DNA from: CAZZKF01 sp964654995
GTDB lineage: Bacteria; Pseudomonadota; Alphaproteobacteria; CAZZKF01
Direction of reading: 5' to 3'
Length of the DNA stretch: 39,783 nucleotides
Assembly: GCA_964654995.1 (NCBI GenBank)
Contig: CAZZKF010000020.1
Coordinates: forward strand, 1 to 39,783
Shown: positions 10,762 through 18,467 of the stretch, piece by piece
How positions within the stretch are numbered: position 1 is the first letter of the stretch
Layout: every line of letters begins with the position of its first letter
Notes under the pieces: model-generated
Seen by the model: only the letters and a program-made list of their open reading frames with translations
Database searches by the model: none
Told to the model about the DNA's origin: nothing
Position numbers and translations under genes: made by a program

Positions 10762-12009
10762 ATGGGTACGGGACGCAACGATGTGATCGCCGCCCTCGAT
10801 GTCGGGACCACCAAGGTCTGCTGTTTCATCGCGCGCCGGGACGATGACGGCGATCTGCGGGTGGTCGGCATCGGCCACCAGCTGGCCGATGGCATGCGCG
10901 GCGGCGCAATCATCGATTCGGAAGCGGTCGAGGCGTCGATCCGGGCTGCCGTCGACGGTGCCGAGCGGATGGCCGGCACGACGATCTCGAAAGTCGTGGT
11001 CAACGTCTCCGGCGGCGCCCCGCAATCACGCGCGCTGGGCGTCGAGGTGGCGATCTCGGGCCACGAGGTTGGCGACGCCGATCTGCGTGCGGCCATGGCC
11101 GAAGGCCGACGGCTGTGCAACGGTACGGCATCCGATGTCATTCATGCCCTGCCGATGGGCTACACCATCGATGGTGTTCGCGGTATCCGTGATCCACGCG
11201 CCATGGTCGGCGAGCGGATGGCGATCGATCTTCATGTGATTACCGCCCGGCCGGGACCGGTGCGCAACCTGGAGGCCTGCCTGGCCCGCGGCCATCTCGG
11301 CATCGAGGAACTGGTGGTCTCGCCCTATGCGGCAGCGCTTGCCAGCCTGATCGAGGACGAGAAGCGGCTTGGCGTCACCGTCATCGACATGGGCGGTGGC
11401 ACCACCTCGGTGGCGGTGTTCATCGACGCCACGCTGGCGTTTTGCGCGGTGCTGCCGATCGGCGGCCAGCATGTGACCAATGACATTGCCCGCGGGTTTC
11501 TGGCCACGACCAACCATGCCGAGCGTTTGAAGACGCTGTACGGCAGTGCCATTGCCTCGCCATCGGATGATCGCGACATGATCGACGTACCGCAGATCGG
11601 CGAAGACGAGCCGGGCGCCACCAATCTGGTGCCGCGCTCGGCCCTGGTCGGGATCATCCGGCCGCGGATCGAGGAAACCCTGGAAATGGTCCGCGACTGT
11701 CTGGCCGAGAACGGCATGGACCGGGTTGCCGGCCGCCACGTGGTGCTGACCGGTGGCGCCTGTCAGCTCCCCGGTCTGCCCGAGCTGGCGGGCCGCATTC
11801 TCGACAAGCAGGTCCGCATCGGCCGTCCCATTCATGTCGCCGGGCTGGCCGAAGCCACCGCCGGCCCGGCATTTGCCGTCTGCGCCGGGCTTCTGGTCTA
11901 TGCCACCCGACGCCCGGGCGTTGAAGCCGGCAGCCAGTTCCGCCTGCCAGCACGGGCGCGTGGCGGTCCGCTGGCCCGTCTCGGCCAGTGGTTGAAGGAG
12001 AATTTCTAG
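10762..12009 (+). CDS. ftsA: Cell division protein FtsA
   Basis: FtsA is the actin-like ATPase that tethers FtsZ to the inner membrane. The 415-residue protein opens with VIAALDVGTTKVCCFIA (phosphate-1 loop). It has the SHS2/1C region around residues 85-170, VIDMGGGTTSVAVF (phosphate-2), and VVLTGGACQLPGLPEL (adenosine motif). It ends with LARLGQWLKENF, the conserved amphipathic membrane-targeting helix. I chose the ATG at 10762 because the homologous region begins 8 codons later. Its ribosome site is weak (GGAACGG about 10-12 bases upstream). A 61-base gap from ftsQ could hold a minor promoter, but I cannot identify one. Confidence 0.96.
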   Translation: MGTGRNDVIAALDVGTTKVCCFIARRDDDGDLRVVGIGHQLADGMRGGAIIDSEAVEASIRAAVDGAERMAGTTISKVVVNVSGGAPQSRALGVEVAISGHEVGDADLRAAMAEGRRLCNGTASDVIHALPMGYTIDGVRGIRDPRAMVGERMAIDLHVITARPGPVRNLEACLARGHLGIEELVVSPYAAALASLIEDEKRLGVTVIDMGGGTTSVAVFIDATLAFCAVLPIGGQHVTNDIARGFLATTNHAERLKTLYGSAIASPSDDRDMIDVPQIGEDEPGATNLVPRSALVGIIRPRIEETLEMVRDCLAENGMDRVAGRHVVLTGGACQLPGLPELAGRILDKQVRIGRPIHVAGLAEATAGPAFAVCAGLLVYATRRPGVEAGSQFRLPARARGGPLARLGQWLKENF

Positions 12010-12010
12010 G

Positions 12011-12109
12011 ATGCCGAACGAATTGTTCATCGCATCGGTTGGTGTTGTCACTTGTCACTGTAACCAAGGGCGGCCCGGCGCCGTCCAAGACGATCGGAGG
12101 TCATCATGA
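12011..12109 (+). CDS. Possible 32-residue ORF linking ftsA and ftsZ
   Basis: A 32-codon reading frame starts one base after the ftsA stop and ends in an ATGA overlap with the ftsZ start. Its ATG has AAGGAG at 11995-12000, a spacing of 10 bases, which is better than the site before ftsA. The peptide begins MPNELFIASVGVV and contains a CHC motif; I recognise no family. If translated it would bring ribosomes to the ftsZ start. The AAGGAG also encodes the conserved KEN of the FtsA tail, so it may be a coincidence of protein constraint. Coding status is unproven. Confidence 0.3.
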   Translation: MPNELFIASVGVVTCHCNQGRPGAVQDDRRSS

Positions 12110-13752
12110 CGATTACGCTTAGCATGCCGGAGATTACCGAGTTGCACCCCAGAATTCTGGTCATCGGGGTCGGCGGCGCCGGCGGCAACGCGGTCAACAA
12201 CATGATCAAGGCCAATCTGGAGGGCGTCGACTTCGTGGTCGCCAACACGGATGCCCAGGCCCTGGCCATGTCGTCGGCCAAGCGCCGCATTCAGCTCGGG
12301 ATCGAGGTCACCCGTGGTCTCGGTGCCGGCTCACGGCCGGAGGTGGGCCAGGCGGCGGCGGAGGAAACCATCGACCAGATCCATCAGGAGCTCAACGGCG
12401 CCCACATGGCGTTCATCACCGCCGGCTTGGGCGGTGGTACCGGCACCGGGGCGGCGCCGGTGATCGCCAAGGCGGCCCGCGAGATGGGCATACTGACGGT
12501 CGGTGTGGTCACCAAGCCGTTCCAGTTCGAAGGCACCCAGCGGGCCCGCATTGCCGACGCCGGGCTGGCCGAGCTGCAGCACTATGTCGACACCCTGATC
12601 GTCATCCCCAACCAGAACCTGTTCCGCATCGCCAACGAGAAGACCACCTTTGCCGACGCCTTCGCCATGGCCGACAACGTGCTGCATTCCGGTGTGCGCG
12701 GGATCACCGACCTGATGGTCATGCCGGGGCTGATCAATCTCGATTTCGCCGATGTCAAAACGGTGATCGACGAAATGGGCAAGGCGATGATGGGCACTGG
12801 CGAGGCCGAGGGCGAAAAGCGGGCGCTGGAAGCGGCCGAGGCGGCGATCTCCAACCCGCTGCTTGACGATGTTTCGCTTAAAGGCGCCAAAGGCGTGCTG
12901 ATCAACATCACCGGCGGCGACGATCTCACCCTGTTCGAGGTCGACGAGGCAACCAACCGCATCCGCGCCGAGGTCGATGCCGACGCCAACATCATCATCG
13001 GCTCGACCTTCGACAATAATTTGAACGGCGCCATGCGGGTCTCGGTCTTTGCCAGCGGCATCGGTGAGGAGGCGGGCGAAGAGGGGGCTTCGCCGGGTAT
13101 CTGCGAGGTCGGGCTCACGCCCGATATCCGCACGATCCGGCGGACCGAGGTCCCGGAGGCGAATGCACCGACCGGGACGCCCGAGGTGCCCGCGGCTGCC
13201 AGGGTGCGCCGGGCCGAGGTCGATCGCACCATTGCCGCTTTCGGCCGGGCGCCGGCCGCAGTTGGTGGCCAGGCGGTGACCGGGGACGAGATCGCAGCGG
13301 AGCCATGCACCGAACCCGAACCCGAACCCGAGCCGGTCGAGCCGGCCACCGCGTCGGACCTCACACCTGAGCCAATGGTGGCGGCCAAGCGGCGCTCGCC
13401 AATCGTTGTCAAGCACCGGGATGCGCCGTTCATCGCGCCTGAACCGGTCGAGGCAACGGCACCGGAGACACCGGCCCGGGCCCCCGATCCGTTCGCCGAG
13501 GCGGCGATGACCAACGGTCCCAAGAGCACCGCGCCGGCCCGGCGCGGGCGCGGCCCCAGCCTGTTCGAGCGGATGACCGGCAAGGCCCCGGCCGCCAAGG
13601 CGGACAAGAAAAAGAAGCCGGTGCAACCGGTCGAGGACGTGGAGCGAGCCCCGGCGCTGGGCGGGCTGGAACCGGAAGACCGGATCTATCGCCGGCCGGA
13701 GCCCGAGGATCAGCTTGAAATTCCGGCGTTTCTGCGCCGCCAGGCGAATTAG
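12106..13752 (+). CDS. ftsZ: Cell division GTPase FtsZ
   Basis: FtsZ is the tubulin-like GTPase that forms the cytokinetic ring. The 548-residue protein has the N-terminal ILVIGVGGAGGNAVNNM, the GTP signature GGGTGTGAAP at about residues 109-118, the synergy-loop NLDFADVKTVI, and a GTPase/C-terminal core to about residue 325. A linker of roughly 200 residues rich in Pro, Glu and Ala follows, then the C-terminal peptide LEIPAFLRRQAN that binds FtsA and other partners. A long linker is typical of alphaproteobacterial FtsZ. The start has a good CGGAGG site. The direct repeat TTGTCACTTGTCACTG just upstream may belong to an ftsZ-proximal promoter, but this is a guess. Confidence 0.98.
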   Translation: MTITLSMPEITELHPRILVIGVGGAGGNAVNNMIKANLEGVDFVVANTDAQALAMSSAKRRIQLGIEVTRGLGAGSRPEVGQAAAEETIDQIHQELNGAHMAFITAGLGGGTGTGAAPVIAKAAREMGILTVGVVTKPFQFEGTQRARIADAGLAELQHYVDTLIVIPNQNLFRIANEKTTFADAFAMADNVLHSGVRGITDLMVMPGLINLDFADVKTVIDEMGKAMMGTGEAEGEKRALEAAEAAISNPLLDDVSLKGAKGVLINITGGDDLTLFEVDEATNRIRAEVDADANIIIGSTFDNNLNGAMRVSVFASGIGEEAGEEGASPGICEVGLTPDIRTIRRTEVPEANAPTGTPEVPAAARVRRAEVDRTIAAFGRAPAAVGGQAVTGDEIAAEPCTEPEPEPEPVEPATASDLTPEPMVAAKRRSPIVVKHRDAPFIAPEPVEATAPETPARAPDPFAEAAMTNGPKSTAPARRGRGPSLFERMTGKAPAAKADKKKKPVQPVEDVERAPALGGLEPEDRIYRRPEPEDQLEIPAFLRRQAN

Positions 13753-13760
13753 GGTCCTCA

Positions 13761-13806
13761 CCCTCACCCCATCCCTGTCTCCGGCGGAGGGAGGGATGGG
13801 TGAGGG
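13761..13806. terminator. Large inverted repeat between convergent ftsZ and mlaC
   Basis: The left arm, CCCTCACCCC through TGTCTCC (13761-13782), pairs with the right arm 13786-13806 across a 3-base loop, with two or so interruptions. It lies between two convergent stop codons and lacks a T run on either side. A bidirectional terminator is the likely role. The CCCTCACCCC type of arm also resembles dispersed palindromic repeats of high-GC genomes, so it may be one of a repeated family. Confidence 0.6.
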
Positions 13807-13836
13807 ACGTCAACGGTCAATAGCGCGGCGGTGCGT

Positions 13837-14508
13837 TCAGGACCCGCCCCCGGCATCCTGGGCGATCGCCTGATCGGCCGGCTCGCCCGCCACTTTCTGG
13901 CGCAGGCTGTCGATCAGGCCGTCGATGCCCTTCTGCTGGATGACCGACGAAAATTCCTCGCGCTGGCTGATCGCCATGCTGATGCCTTCGACCTTGAGGT
14001 CGATGACCTTGAATTCGCCCTTACGGTAACGCACCCGCCATTCCACCGGAATCGGCGGCGCATCGCGCTGAATGATGCTGGATTCGACCAGAACGTCGCG
14101 TTTGCCGACTGCCTGACCGGTGCCGATTTCGATGGTTTCGTCGTGATATTCGTCGAGCCGCGTGGAATAGGTCTTGATGATGTAATCGGTGAACAGGTTG
14201 CGGTATTCCCGGCGCTGTTCCGGACTGGCCTTGCGCCAGTGCCGGCCGAGCACGAAGCGGCTGATGTAATCAAGCGCAAAACCGGCGCGCAGCAGTTCGC
14301 CAAGTCGGGCATCGCGTTCTTCGCGGGTGAGCGTCGTGTCGCGCAGCACCGCCATCGCCTGGTCGACCAGTTGGCTGACAAAGCGTACCGCGGCGTCCGC
14401 ATCGGGGGCAGCATCCTGTGCCTTGACAGGAGGTGCGACAACCGTCACGGCGATCATCAGGACGGCGGCGAGCAGGGGAATTCTTAGGCCTAAGCGATGT
14501 CCGATCAT
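13837..14508 (-). CDS. mlaC: MlaC/Ttg2D-family periplasmic phospholipid-binding protein
   Basis: MlaC-type proteins are periplasmic carriers that shuttle phospholipid between the outer-membrane MlaA complex and the inner-membrane MlaFEDB transporter. The 223-residue product has a signal peptide ending near VKAQ (residue 31). The family body follows, with LLRAGFALDYISRFVLGRHWRKASPEQRREYRNLFTDY-type helices and VEWRVRYRKGEFKVIDLKVEGISM. The ATG at 14508 has GGAGA 8 bases upstream. No mlaA, mlaD, mlaE or mlaF gene is in the window, so it is an orphan copy here. It faces ftsZ convergently. Confidence 0.9.
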   Translation of the reverse strand: MIGHRLGLRIPLLAAVLMIAVTVVAPPVKAQDAAPDADAAVRFVSQLVDQAMAVLRDTTLTREERDARLGELLRAGFALDYISRFVLGRHWRKASPEQRREYRNLFTDYIIKTYSTRLDEYHDETIEIGTGQAVGKRDVLVESSIIQRDAPPIPVEWRVRYRKGEFKVIDLKVEGISMAISQREEFSSVIQQKGIDGLIDSLRQKVAGEPADQAIAQDAGGGS

Positions 14509-14670
14509 TGCCTGTCTCCAGTCTCGTCCCTCGCACCGCGGTATTGCGCCCTGCCGTCCGGATTCAGGACATACGGGGTGTGTGTGCGCAAGTCAATTTA
14601 TCTGACACAAAGTTGATCGCACGTTAAGGCCGGCGGCTGGCGCCCGATCAGGCAGATTCGGCCGGGAACC

Positions 14671-14703
14671 AAAAAAAGAGCGCGCCAGTATACTGACGCG
14701 CTC
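14671..14703 (-). terminator. Intrinsic terminator after the cytochrome c gene
   Basis: On the minus strand a GAGCGCG/CGCGCTC stem (14703 to 14678), extended by pairing around TATA, is followed directly by seven T. It starts 26 bases after the cytochrome c stop codon. This is the clearest factor-independent terminator in the window. Confidence 0.88.
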
Positions 14704-14728
14704 GAATGCCGGGATTATCGTTTCGAGA

Positions 14729-15115
14729 TCAGCTCGTGACCTCTTTCAGATAGGCAATCAGATTTTCGATGTCCTCGTCCTTCTTGAGGCCGGGGAAGCT
14801 CATCTTGGTCTTCGGCACCATGGCCCTGGGCTTGCGAAGGTATTTGGTCAATGTTTCCTCGTTCCAGACGATCGCGGCTTCCTTCATCGCCTTCGAATAT
14901 TTGAAGCCCTCGTGCGTGCCCGAGGTGCGTCCGAACAGGCCGTACAGGTTTGGACCAGCGCGGTTCTTGCCGCCTTTCTCGACGGTATGGCAGGCCTTGC
15001 ACTTGGTGAAGACCTTCTTGCCTTTGGCCGGATCGCCGGCAAAAGCGGGGCTGGCAAGGCCCGCGATCAAAAGGCCAAGCGCAAGGGCGCGCCCAATCCT
15101 ATCCATCATCTTCAT
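14729..15115 (-). CDS. Exported class I cytochrome c (c2/c550 type)
   Basis: This is a small soluble periplasmic electron carrier. The 128-residue precursor has a signal peptide (IGRALALGLLIAGLASPAFA). The haem-binding CKACH is at residues 39-43, and GPNLYGLFGR is the usual segment after the haem loop. A Met ligand candidate lies in TKMSFPGL (Met105). The C-terminal helix DIENLIAYLKEV is typical of cytochrome c2-like proteins. The start could be MKMM at 15115 or the Met two codons later, which has better spacing to AGGAC. A plausible promoter (TTGCGC, 16 bases, TAAATA) lies upstream. The redox partner cannot be told from the window. Confidence 0.93.
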   Translation of the reverse strand: MKMMDRIGRALALGLLIAGLASPAFAGDPAKGKKVFTKCKACHTVEKGGKNRAGPNLYGLFGRTSGTHEGFKYSKAMKEAAIVWNEETLTKYLRKPRAMVPKTKMSFPGLKKDEDIENLIAYLKEVTS

Positions 15116-15253
15116 GTCCTGTGCTCGCTCGTAGTTCAAAACGAATAACGGGCTATTTAGCACGAATGGCAGAGAGCGCAAGAAGATTAATGGGCGACCC
15201 ATTGTCACATTCGCCCGTCGGCAGGCGTCCGTTGCGAGGCCCCAATCCACGGA

Positions 15254-16792
15254 TCAGGCTTCGGCCGCCTGTATCTCGCGATAGCTCTTGATCTCGCCGC
15301 TGCGCACCCGTGCCATGTAGCTCTTCAAGTCCGCCTTGACCTCCGGTGCCATGATGTAGAGGCCGAGGATGTTGGGAAAGGCCATGGCGAAAATGGTGGC
15401 GTCGGCGAAATCGACGAGATCGGCCAGGTTGAGCGTCGGGCCGATGATCAGGGCAATGCAGATGGTGGCCTTGTAGCTGATGTCCATCTTGCGGGAATCC
15501 CCCACCAGATAGGCCCAGGCCCGGCTGCCGTAATAGGACCAGGTGATCGTCGTCGAGAAGGCGAACAGCACCACCGCCACCACCAGCACATAGGGAAACC
15601 AGGAAATGACGCTGGCGAACGCGGTCGAGGTCAGCATGATGCCCGGCGCCCCTTTGAGCGTATAGGTGCCGGTGATCACGATCACCAGCGCCGTCATGGT
15701 GCACACGATGACAGTGTCGATGAATGGCTCGAGGAGCGCTACCAGACCCTCGGTGATCGGCTCGTTGGTGCGCACCGCGGCATGTGCGATCGGCGCCGAG
15801 CCGATGCCGGCTTCGTTCGAGAATGTCGCCCGTCTGAAACCCTGGATGATGACGCCGATGATGCCGCCGGCCACCGCCTGCGGGTTGAAGGCGCCATCGA
15901 TGATGATGCCGATGGCTTCGGGAATGCGGGTGTAATGGACAACCAGCACGACGATCGCGGCGAGCACATAGATGCCGCACATGAACGGGACCAGCTTGTC
16001 GGTCACCCGGGCGATCGAGCGGATGCCGCCGATAATCACGATGCCGACGAGCACCGCGATAATCAGACCGAACACCCAGCCGCGGTCGTGAAAGATGCTG
16101 GCGTCGCCACCGGTGACCAGCTCGAGCTGCCGAAATGCCTGGTTGACCTGGAACATGCCGCCGGCGCCCAGCGCTCCGCCCATGGTCATCAACGCCGCAA
16201 AGCCGGCCAGCCCGCGCCCGATGCGCGGCATGCCGCGTTTGGCAAGGCCGGCGCTCAGGTAATACATCGGCCCGCCCGAGACCACGCCTTCGGCGTTGAT
16301 CCGGCGGTATTTGACACCCAGCGTGCATTCAACGAATTTCGACGACATGCCGAACAGGCCGGCGAGAATCATCCACAAAGTTGCCCCGGGTCCGCCGAGG
16401 GTAATCGCAATGGCGACCCCGGCGATGTTGCCGAGCCCGACGGTCCCCGACAGCGCCGCGGAAAGCGCCTGGAAATGCGAGACCTCGCCATGGTCGTTGG
16501 GATTTTCGTAATCGCCGCGGACGATGCGGATCGCCTGCTTGAAGCCGCGGATGTTGATGAACCCCATATACACGGTGAACACGATCGCCCCGGTCAGCAG
16601 CCAGATGAGCACGATCGGCGTGTCCACGCCGCCGATCGGGATGGCATAGAAGACGATGTCGGCAAACGCCTTGGTCACCGGCAGAACAAGGGTCTCGATC
16701 CGCGAATCGGTGGTGCGCTCGAGTGCTTCCTGGGCCAGCGCTGCATGGGCGCCCATGAAGGTCAGCAACAGAGTGACAGCAAATCTGATCAC
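15254..16792 (-). CDS. Sodium:alanine/glycine symporter, AGCS family
   Basis: AGCS proteins import alanine or glycine with sodium across the inner membrane. The 512-residue protein shows the family patterns GGVDTPIVLIWLLTGAIVFTVYMGF, SHFQALSAALSGTVGLGNIAGVAIAI, GGPGATLWMILAGLFGMSSKFVECTLGVKYR and FSNEAGIGSAPIAHA, with about 10-11 membrane segments. The start is GTG at 16792, preceded by GGGGGG at 4 bases. It gives an N-terminal signal-like segment (VIRFAVTLLLTFMGAHAALAQ), an extra seen in some proteobacterial members. Upstream reading frame without homology was excluded. The true substrate (alanine, glycine or other) is not determined. Confidence 0.92.
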   Translation of the reverse strand: MIRFAVTLLLTFMGAHAALAQEALERTTDSRIETLVLPVTKAFADIVFYAIPIGGVDTPIVLIWLLTGAIVFTVYMGFINIRGFKQAIRIVRGDYENPNDHGEVSHFQALSAALSGTVGLGNIAGVAIAITLGGPGATLWMILAGLFGMSSKFVECTLGVKYRRINAEGVVSGGPMYYLSAGLAKRGMPRIGRGLAGFAALMTMGGALGAGGMFQVNQAFRQLELVTGGDASIFHDRGWVFGLIIAVLVGIVIIGGIRSIARVTDKLVPFMCGIYVLAAIVVLVVHYTRIPEAIGIIIDGAFNPQAVAGGIIGVIIQGFRRATFSNEAGIGSAPIAHAAVRTNEPITEGLVALLEPFIDTVIVCTMTALVIVITGTYTLKGAPGIMLTSTAFASVISWFPYVLVVAVVLFAFSTTITWSYYGSRAWAYLVGDSRKMDISYKATICIALIIGPTLNLADLVDFADATIFAMAFPNILGLYIMAPEVKADLKSYMARVRSGEIKSYREIQAAEA

Positions 16793-16897
16793 GAATCCCC
16801 CCAAGGACCTGGGTCGCCGTTGGCCCGAATTCTTGTGCTCCGGTGTGGCGACGGCCGCCCCGTGCAACCGGACCGGCTCGGCTAAATCGGGCGCCAT

Positions 16898-16912
16898 GCT
16901 AACCGTGTTAGC
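16898..16912. promoter_or_regulatory. Perfect palindrome upstream of the AGCS symporter
   Basis: GCTAAC-CGT-GTTAGC is a perfect 6-bp inverted repeat about 105 bases upstream of the symporter start, inside the 275-base gap after the P460 gene. It could be an operator for a dimeric regulator or a small hairpin. No regulator gene is nearby and I cannot assign a family. Confidence 0.35.
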
Positions 16913-16984
16913 CGAGGGGCACAATATCCGACCGTCGATGGCGCCGAGACCGGAGTGCCGGAACTCGCCCGGAAGAAATGCCGA

Positions 16985-17013
16985 CGGGGCGTCCGATTCG
17001 CTCGAACGCCCCG
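16985..17013 (-). terminator. Hairpin downstream of the P460-like gene
   Basis: An 8-bp perfect stem (CGGGGCGT/ACGCCCCG) lies 55 bases after the stop of the upstream minus-strand gene and before the symporter gene. It is followed on the minus strand by a weakly T-rich stretch (CATTTCTT). It probably separates the two transcripts. Confidence 0.55.
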
Positions 17014-17067
17014 CACGAGACGTGAAACAAGACCTCGCGATCGGCCAGCAAGGTCGGGACGCAGACG

Positions 17068-18294
17068 CTACTTCCTGGTGACCCGATATTCCTCGGGCAT
17101 GAAGAACAGGGAATCCTGCGCTTTCATTGCCGCGTGGCATTCGATGCAGAACTCGACGTTTTTCGAGCCCGTCCCGTTGGTGGTGCCGAAAACCGTGCCG
17201 TTGGGCAGGATCATGGTATAGCGCCAGTCGCCGGAATCCTTGCGAAAGCCCTTTTTCATCTTTTCCATGGTGAACAGCGGCCCCGGTGCGACGCGGCCGT
17301 CGGCGGTGACCGAGAAGCTGTCCTTGGCCAGGAAGGCACCCTTGGGCAGCCGGCCGACCTTTTCAAACCGGCCGTAGTGGCGGGCCTTGCGGTTGGCGTA
17401 ATTGTTGACATATCGCCCGCCATGGGTGGCCGACTGATAGGGCGCCGTGTTGTAGCGGTTCCAGCCGACGTAGGCGGACGCCTGGCGAATGCCCGACTTG
17501 GCGTAGCCGGCCACCATGTCGCCACGCGCGCAGTCATAGGCGGCTTGCGCTTCCGCACTGGTCAGCTCGCTGCCACCGCCGGCTGTGCAGGGATTGCACG
17601 GATTACAGGGATTGGCTGCGGCGCAAGGATTGACCGCTGCACAGGGGTTTTTTGCGGCGCAGGGGTTGGCCGCGGCGCAGGGNNNNNNNNNNNNNNNNNN
17701 NNNNNNNNNNNNNNNNNNNNNNNNNNNNNNNNNNNNNNNNNNNNNNNNNNNNNNNNNNNNNNNNNNNNNNNNNNNNNNNNNNGCGCAGGGATTCTTTGCC
17801 GCACACGGATTGCACCGCATCATCTTCATTTTCATCTTCTTGGCGGCGCAGGGATTGCACGGGTTGGCGTGCATCTTCTTCATTTTCTTGGCCGCACACG
17901 GGTTGCACGGATTGCACCGCATCATGTGCATCTTCTTGGCCGCACACGGGTTCTTTTTTGCCGCGGCCAGACGCGGCACGATGCATTTGGTGGCAGCCAT
18001 CGCTGCCCCGGCGCCGCACGGATTGCACGGATTCGCTGCCGCACAGGGATTTTTGGCGGCGCAGGGATTGGCCGCCGCGCAGGGGTTGCACGGGTTGCAT
18101 GGATTCTTCCCGGCGCACGGACTGCAGGGATTCTTGGCCGCGCACGGTCCCTTGCGGGCGGCACAGGGATTGGCCGGCCGGCAGGCGGCCAGCGGTGCTC
18201 TCGCCACATAGGTGGTTGCCGCTGTTGCTGCCCCGATGCCGACGAGCAGCGGCATCATCGTGCTCGACAGCAATTTGTTGGTGAAGCCGTTCAT
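17068..18294 (-). CDS. Exported cytochrome P460-like haem protein with Asn-Pro-Cys repeats
   Basis: The C-terminal 150 residues match the cytochrome P460 family, c-type haem proteins linked to hydroxylamine oxidation: YVGWNRYNTAPYQSATHGG, YVNNYAN, GRLPKGAFLAKDSF, GDWRYTMILPNG, and the haem motif CIECH at about residues 383-387. The N-terminus is a signal-type segment (MNGFTNKLLSSTMMPLLVG). Between them is a long low-complexity region of NPCAAK, NPCAAA and NPCNPC units. It includes at least three basic Met/His inserts (KKMHMMRC, KKMKKMHA, KKMKMKMMRC). The CNPC units are CxxC motifs, so metal binding is a reasonable inference. A 100-N gap interrupts the repeat, so the true length and in-frame continuity are unknown. 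The ATG at 18294 has GGGAG upstream. Confidence 0.82.
   Translation of the reverse strand: MNGFTNKLLSSTMMPLLVGIGAATAATTYVARAPLAACRPANPCAARKGPCAAKNPCSPCAGKNPCNPCNPCAAANPCAAKNPCAAANPCNPCGAGAAMAATKCIVPRLAAAKKNPCAAKKMHMMRCNPCNPCAAKKMKKMHANPCNPCAAKKMKMKMMRCNPCAAKNPCXXXXXXXXXXXXXXXXXXXXXXXXXXXXXXXXXXPCAAANPCAAKNPCAAVNPCAAANPCNPCNPCTAGGGSELTSAEAQAAYDCARGDMVAGYAKSGIRQASAYVGWNRYNTAPYQSATHGGRYVNNYANRKARHYGRFEKVGRLPKGAFLAKDSFSVTADGRVAPGPLFTMEKMKKGFRKDSGDWRYTMILPNGTVFGTTNGTGSKNVEFCIECHAAMKAQDSLFFMPEEYRVTRK
17683..17782. other. Assembly gap of exactly 100 N
   Basis: One hundred unknown bases sit within the Cys-rich tandem repeat. The round number suggests a placeholder rather than a measured length. Short-read collapse over near-identical repeats is the likely cause. 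The reading frame is open on both sides, but 100 is not a multiple of three, so frame continuity cannot be taken as evidence of true length. Confidence 0.98.
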
Positions 18295-18467
18295 AACTCC
18301 CAGTCCTTTCCTCCAGACGTTGTGTGACGCCAAACTACCTGTTCCTGTGCGCTGCCGGCATCAAATCTGGTCACGTGTTTGTGAAAAACTGCCGCTGTTC
18401 TGCTGGCGCCCGGCTAGAATGGGCTGCGACGACTGCCACTGTGCTGCCGGCGCGGGGAGATGGACGG

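Noticed and set aside
12331..13767. Long minus-strand frame opposite ftsZ (478 codons), and similar frames opposite the coiled-coil gene (23181-24401).
   Set aside because: Shadow frames of genes with clear motifs; no ribosome sites or family features.
17585..18240. Regularly spaced repeats that could look like a CRISPR array.
   Set aside because: Repeat units are about 9-18 bases without unique spacers and keep an open reading frame encoding NPC units, so they are protein repeats.
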